The notes under the pieces are model-generated. The model was not told the origin of the DNA, ran no database searches, and saw only the letters and a list, made by a program, of their open reading frames with translations. DNA of 6,428 bases from Anaerolineaceae bacterium UBA6801. GTDB lineage: Bacteria; Chloroflexota; Anaerolineae; Anaerolineales; Anaerolineaceae. The translations under genes were made by a program, and so were the position numbers. Location: contig DKFH01000120.1 of assembly GCA_002452315.1 (NCBI GenBank), positions 1,716 through 8,143 of the forward strand, read 5' to 3'. Below are positions 5,432-6,428 of the stretch, piece by piece; within the stretch, counting starts at the first letter, position 1, and the number at the start of each line of letters is the position of its first letter.

Positions 5432-5785
5432 ATGCAAGACGAGAAAAACTCAGAGACACAGGCACATCATTTGCTGATTGTAGTTGTCCAAGGCCAGGAT
5501 GCCGATATGGCCATTGATTCCCTGGCGGATGGGGGGTTCACCGTCACACGCTTGCCAAGCGTGGGGGGTTTTTTGGGGCGGAAAAATGCCACCTTGATGG
5601 TCGGCGTTGATGATGCTCGCAAGGAAGAGGCCATTGCCATCCTCAATAAAAACTGCCGTCAACGGGTGGCCTTTATTGCCGTCCCCATGGAAAACTCGCC
5701 GCTCCCGATGCCGGCGCCGACGCCCGTAACGATTGGGGGGGCGAATATTTTCTTCTTAGACGTTGACCATTACGAGGAATTTTAA
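5432..5785 (+). CDS. Cyclic-di-AMP receptor, DarA/PstA family (paralog 1)
   Basis: This 117-residue protein belongs to the PII-like DarA/PstA family (formerly DUF970), trimeric cytosolic sensors that bind c-di-AMP between subunits. Residues 13-60 show the ferredoxin-like start (HLLIVVVQGQDADMAIDSL), TVTRLPSVGGFLGRKNATL at 37-55 with the signature GGFL at 45-48, and VGVDD at 57-61. A Pro-rich loop (about 85-99, SPLPMPAPTP) replaces the flexible B-loop, and the C-terminal strand is IGGANIFFLDVDHYEEF. An N-terminal extension (MQDEKNSETQ) is unusual. Aligned to S. aureus PstA numbering, Asn41 (Asn52 here) and the GFL contact are kept, but Arg26 becomes Thr37 and the near-terminal Gln108 becomes Glu116; the contact list is from memory. 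The second paralog follows after 2 bases. Family is certain; ligand binding is inferred. Confidence 0.9.
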   Translation: MQDEKNSETQAHHLLIVVVQGQDADMAIDSLADGGFTVTRLPSVGGFLGRKNATLMVGVDDARKEEAIAILNKNCRQRVAFIAVPMENSPLPMPAPTPVTIGGANIFFLDVDHYEEF

Positions 5786-5787
5786 CG

Positions 5788-6054
5788 ATGAAACTGATCA
5801 TTGCGATTATCAAAGATGAAGATAATGACGCTGTCTCAAAAGCGCTCACAAAGAAAGATTTCAGGGTGACCTTTATTGCCTCCACGGGTGGGTTTTTGCG
5901 CAGTGGACGCAGCACGCTTTTAATCGGGGTTGATGATGAGCAGGTTGAGACAGCCCTGCAGGTGATTCGTGAGAATTGCAAGAAACCGCAGCACGAACAG
6001 GAGAAACGGGCGACGATCTTTGTTTTGAAAGTCGATCAGTTCACCCAGTTGTAG
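5788..6054 (+). CDS. Cyclic-di-AMP receptor, DarA/PstA family (paralog 2, lacking most of the B-loop)
   Basis: This 88-residue protein is a second DarA/PstA-type receptor and is closer to the canonical sequence in its first half: MKLIIAIIKDEDNDAVSKAL, DFRVTFIASTGGFLRSGRST at 24-43, LLIGVDDEQVE, then RENCKKP. It is about 20 residues shorter than the typical 109 because the B-loop and the GGA before the last strand are replaced by a short charged KKPQHEQEKRA; it ends ATIFVLKVDQFTQL. With matching numbering to S. aureus PstA it keeps Arg26, Thr28, Gly35-Phe36-Leu37, Gly47 and the penultimate Gln, but has Asp24 and Arg41 where Asn is usual. The start is 2 bases after the first paralog's stop, with GAGGA about 10 bases upstream, so the two are surely co-translated. 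It may form heterotrimers with paralog 1 or sense a different state of the ligand; both ideas are inference. Confidence 0.9.
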   Translation: MKLIIAIIKDEDNDAVSKALTKKDFRVTFIASTGGFLRSGRSTLLIGVDDEQVETALQVIRENCKKPQHEQEKRATIFVLKVDQFTQL

Positions 6055-6061
6055 GATGATT

Positions 6062-6127
6062 GCATTCACCCTCAACAGCAAATTACGAGGCAATGATTTT
6101 GTGCTCTGGATGGGTTGAATGCTTTTT
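6062..6127 (+). terminator. Long imperfect stem-loop with T-run after the receptor pair
   Basis: GCATTCACCC (6062-6071) pairs with GGGTTGAATGC (6112-6122) over 10 base pairs with one bulged T (6115). TTTTT (6123-6127) follows immediately, then an AT-rich stretch. The 40-base interior can pair further, for example AGCA (6077-6080) with TGCT (6102-6105). It starts 8 bases after the second receptor's stop, where an intrinsic terminator is expected. The large apical part and AT-rich stem make it weaker than a typical terminator; a structured small RNA or 3'-UTR is the alternative. Confidence 0.5.
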
Positions 6128-6146
6128 AATTATCATATAGGACGGG

Positions 6147-6165
6147 TTTGATCATATTAATCAAA
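6147..6165 (+). promoter_or_regulatory. Inverted repeat TTTGAT-N7-ATCAAA upstream of the DUF4013 gene
   Basis: Perfect 6-base arms (6147-6152 and 6160-6165) flank CATATTA, ending 8 bases before the ribosome binding site AGGAG at 6173-6177. The layout would suit an operator near a promoter or a leader hairpin. I found no convincing -35/-10 pair in this gap: TTATCA (6130-6135) with CATATT (6153-6158) at 17 bases matches only 4 of 6 each. Confidence 0.3.
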
Positions 6166-6183
6166 AAAGAATAGGAGAATAAA

Positions 6184-6428
6184 ATGAATTTTGGATTAGC
6201 TTTCAGTTATGTTTTCAAGGATAAGGACTGGTTTAAGAAGGTCATCATTCCAGCCCTGTGCAGTTTGATCCCGGTTGTAGGGCAATTTGTGGTTGCCGGC
6301 TGGGGCTTGAAAGCCACCAAGAACGTGATCGATGGCAAAATGGAAGATGCCCTTCCCAACCTGGAATTCGGCGCTGATTTGGGCCGCGGTTTTATGGCAG
6401 CCGTGATCACGGCTATTTACAGCATTCC
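6184..6428 (+). CDS. DUF4013-family membrane protein, 3'-truncated by window edge
   Basis: Only the first 81 residues are inside the window. They read MNFGLAFSYVFKDKDWFKKV, then a hydrophobic helix IIPALCSLIPVVGQFVVAGW with the LIPVVGQ signature typical of DUF4013 proteins, then GLKATKNVIDGKMEDALPNL, and a second hydrophobic stretch starting GFMAAVITAIYSI where the window ends. Proteins of this family are small multi-pass membrane proteins of unknown function, common in Chloroflexota, Firmicutes and archaea. The start is secure: AGGAG at 6173-6177 is 6 bases before the ATG. It lies 129 bases after the c-di-AMP receptor pair, behind a probable terminator, so it is likely a separate transcript. 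A functional link to c-di-AMP is only a guess from position. Confidence 0.82.
   Translation, partial: MNFGLAFSYVFKDKDWFKKVIIPALCSLIPVVGQFVVAGWGLKATKNVIDGKMEDALPNLEFGADLGRGFMAAVITAIYSI

Noticed and set aside
5569..5575. Slippery heptamer T TTT TTG in frame within receptor paralog 1, between G-runs
   Set aside because: The sequence encodes the conserved GGFL signature, and a -1 shift would meet a stop after about a dozen residues; no stimulatory structure was evident.

Overview
The window looks like chromosomal DNA from a bacterium of the phylum Chloroflexota, most likely class Anaerolineae. This is an inference. It rests on moderately GC-rich coding DNA, lipoproteins with a lipobox followed by a long Pro/Thr/Ser-rich linker, a tandem pair of DarA/PstA-type cyclic-di-AMP receptors, a DUF4013 membrane protein, and a fused formiminotransferase-cyclodeaminase. 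No mobile element, CRISPR array, tRNA or rRNA was seen. Genes are tightly packed and the longest gap is about 220 bases.

Region 1 (1-2970, plus strand) is a probable operon of four genes. These are the 3' part of a bifunctional formiminotransferase/cyclodeaminase (cut by the left edge), an M23 (LytM-like) lipoprotein, dCTP deaminase, and a YjjX-type inosine/xanthosine triphosphatase. Gaps are 6, 47 and 13 bases. Three of the four act on folate one-carbon units or nucleotide pools; the M23 lipoprotein is the odd member.

Region 2 (2994-4629, minus strand) converges on region 1 with 23 bases between stop codons. It encodes a small helix-hairpin-helix protein with a C-terminal membrane segment, then a CapA-family metallophosphatase-like lipoprotein. 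A near-consensus promoter (TTGTCA-17-TATACT) lies upstream.

Region 3 (4740-6428, plus strand) starts from a divergent promoter (TTTACA-17-TATAAA with an extended -10 TG). It contains a YcgN/UPF0260 cysteine-cluster protein, then two tandem c-di-AMP receptor paralogs with their own candidate promoter, then a long imperfect stem-loop followed by five Ts, and finally the start of a DUF4013 membrane protein cut by the right edge.

Most genes belong to known families. The points most worth a second look are the paired c-di-AMP receptors, which have lost different conserved ligand-contact positions, and the HhH protein, whose domain order is reversed relative to ComEA. I did not find a clear new defence or mobile system.
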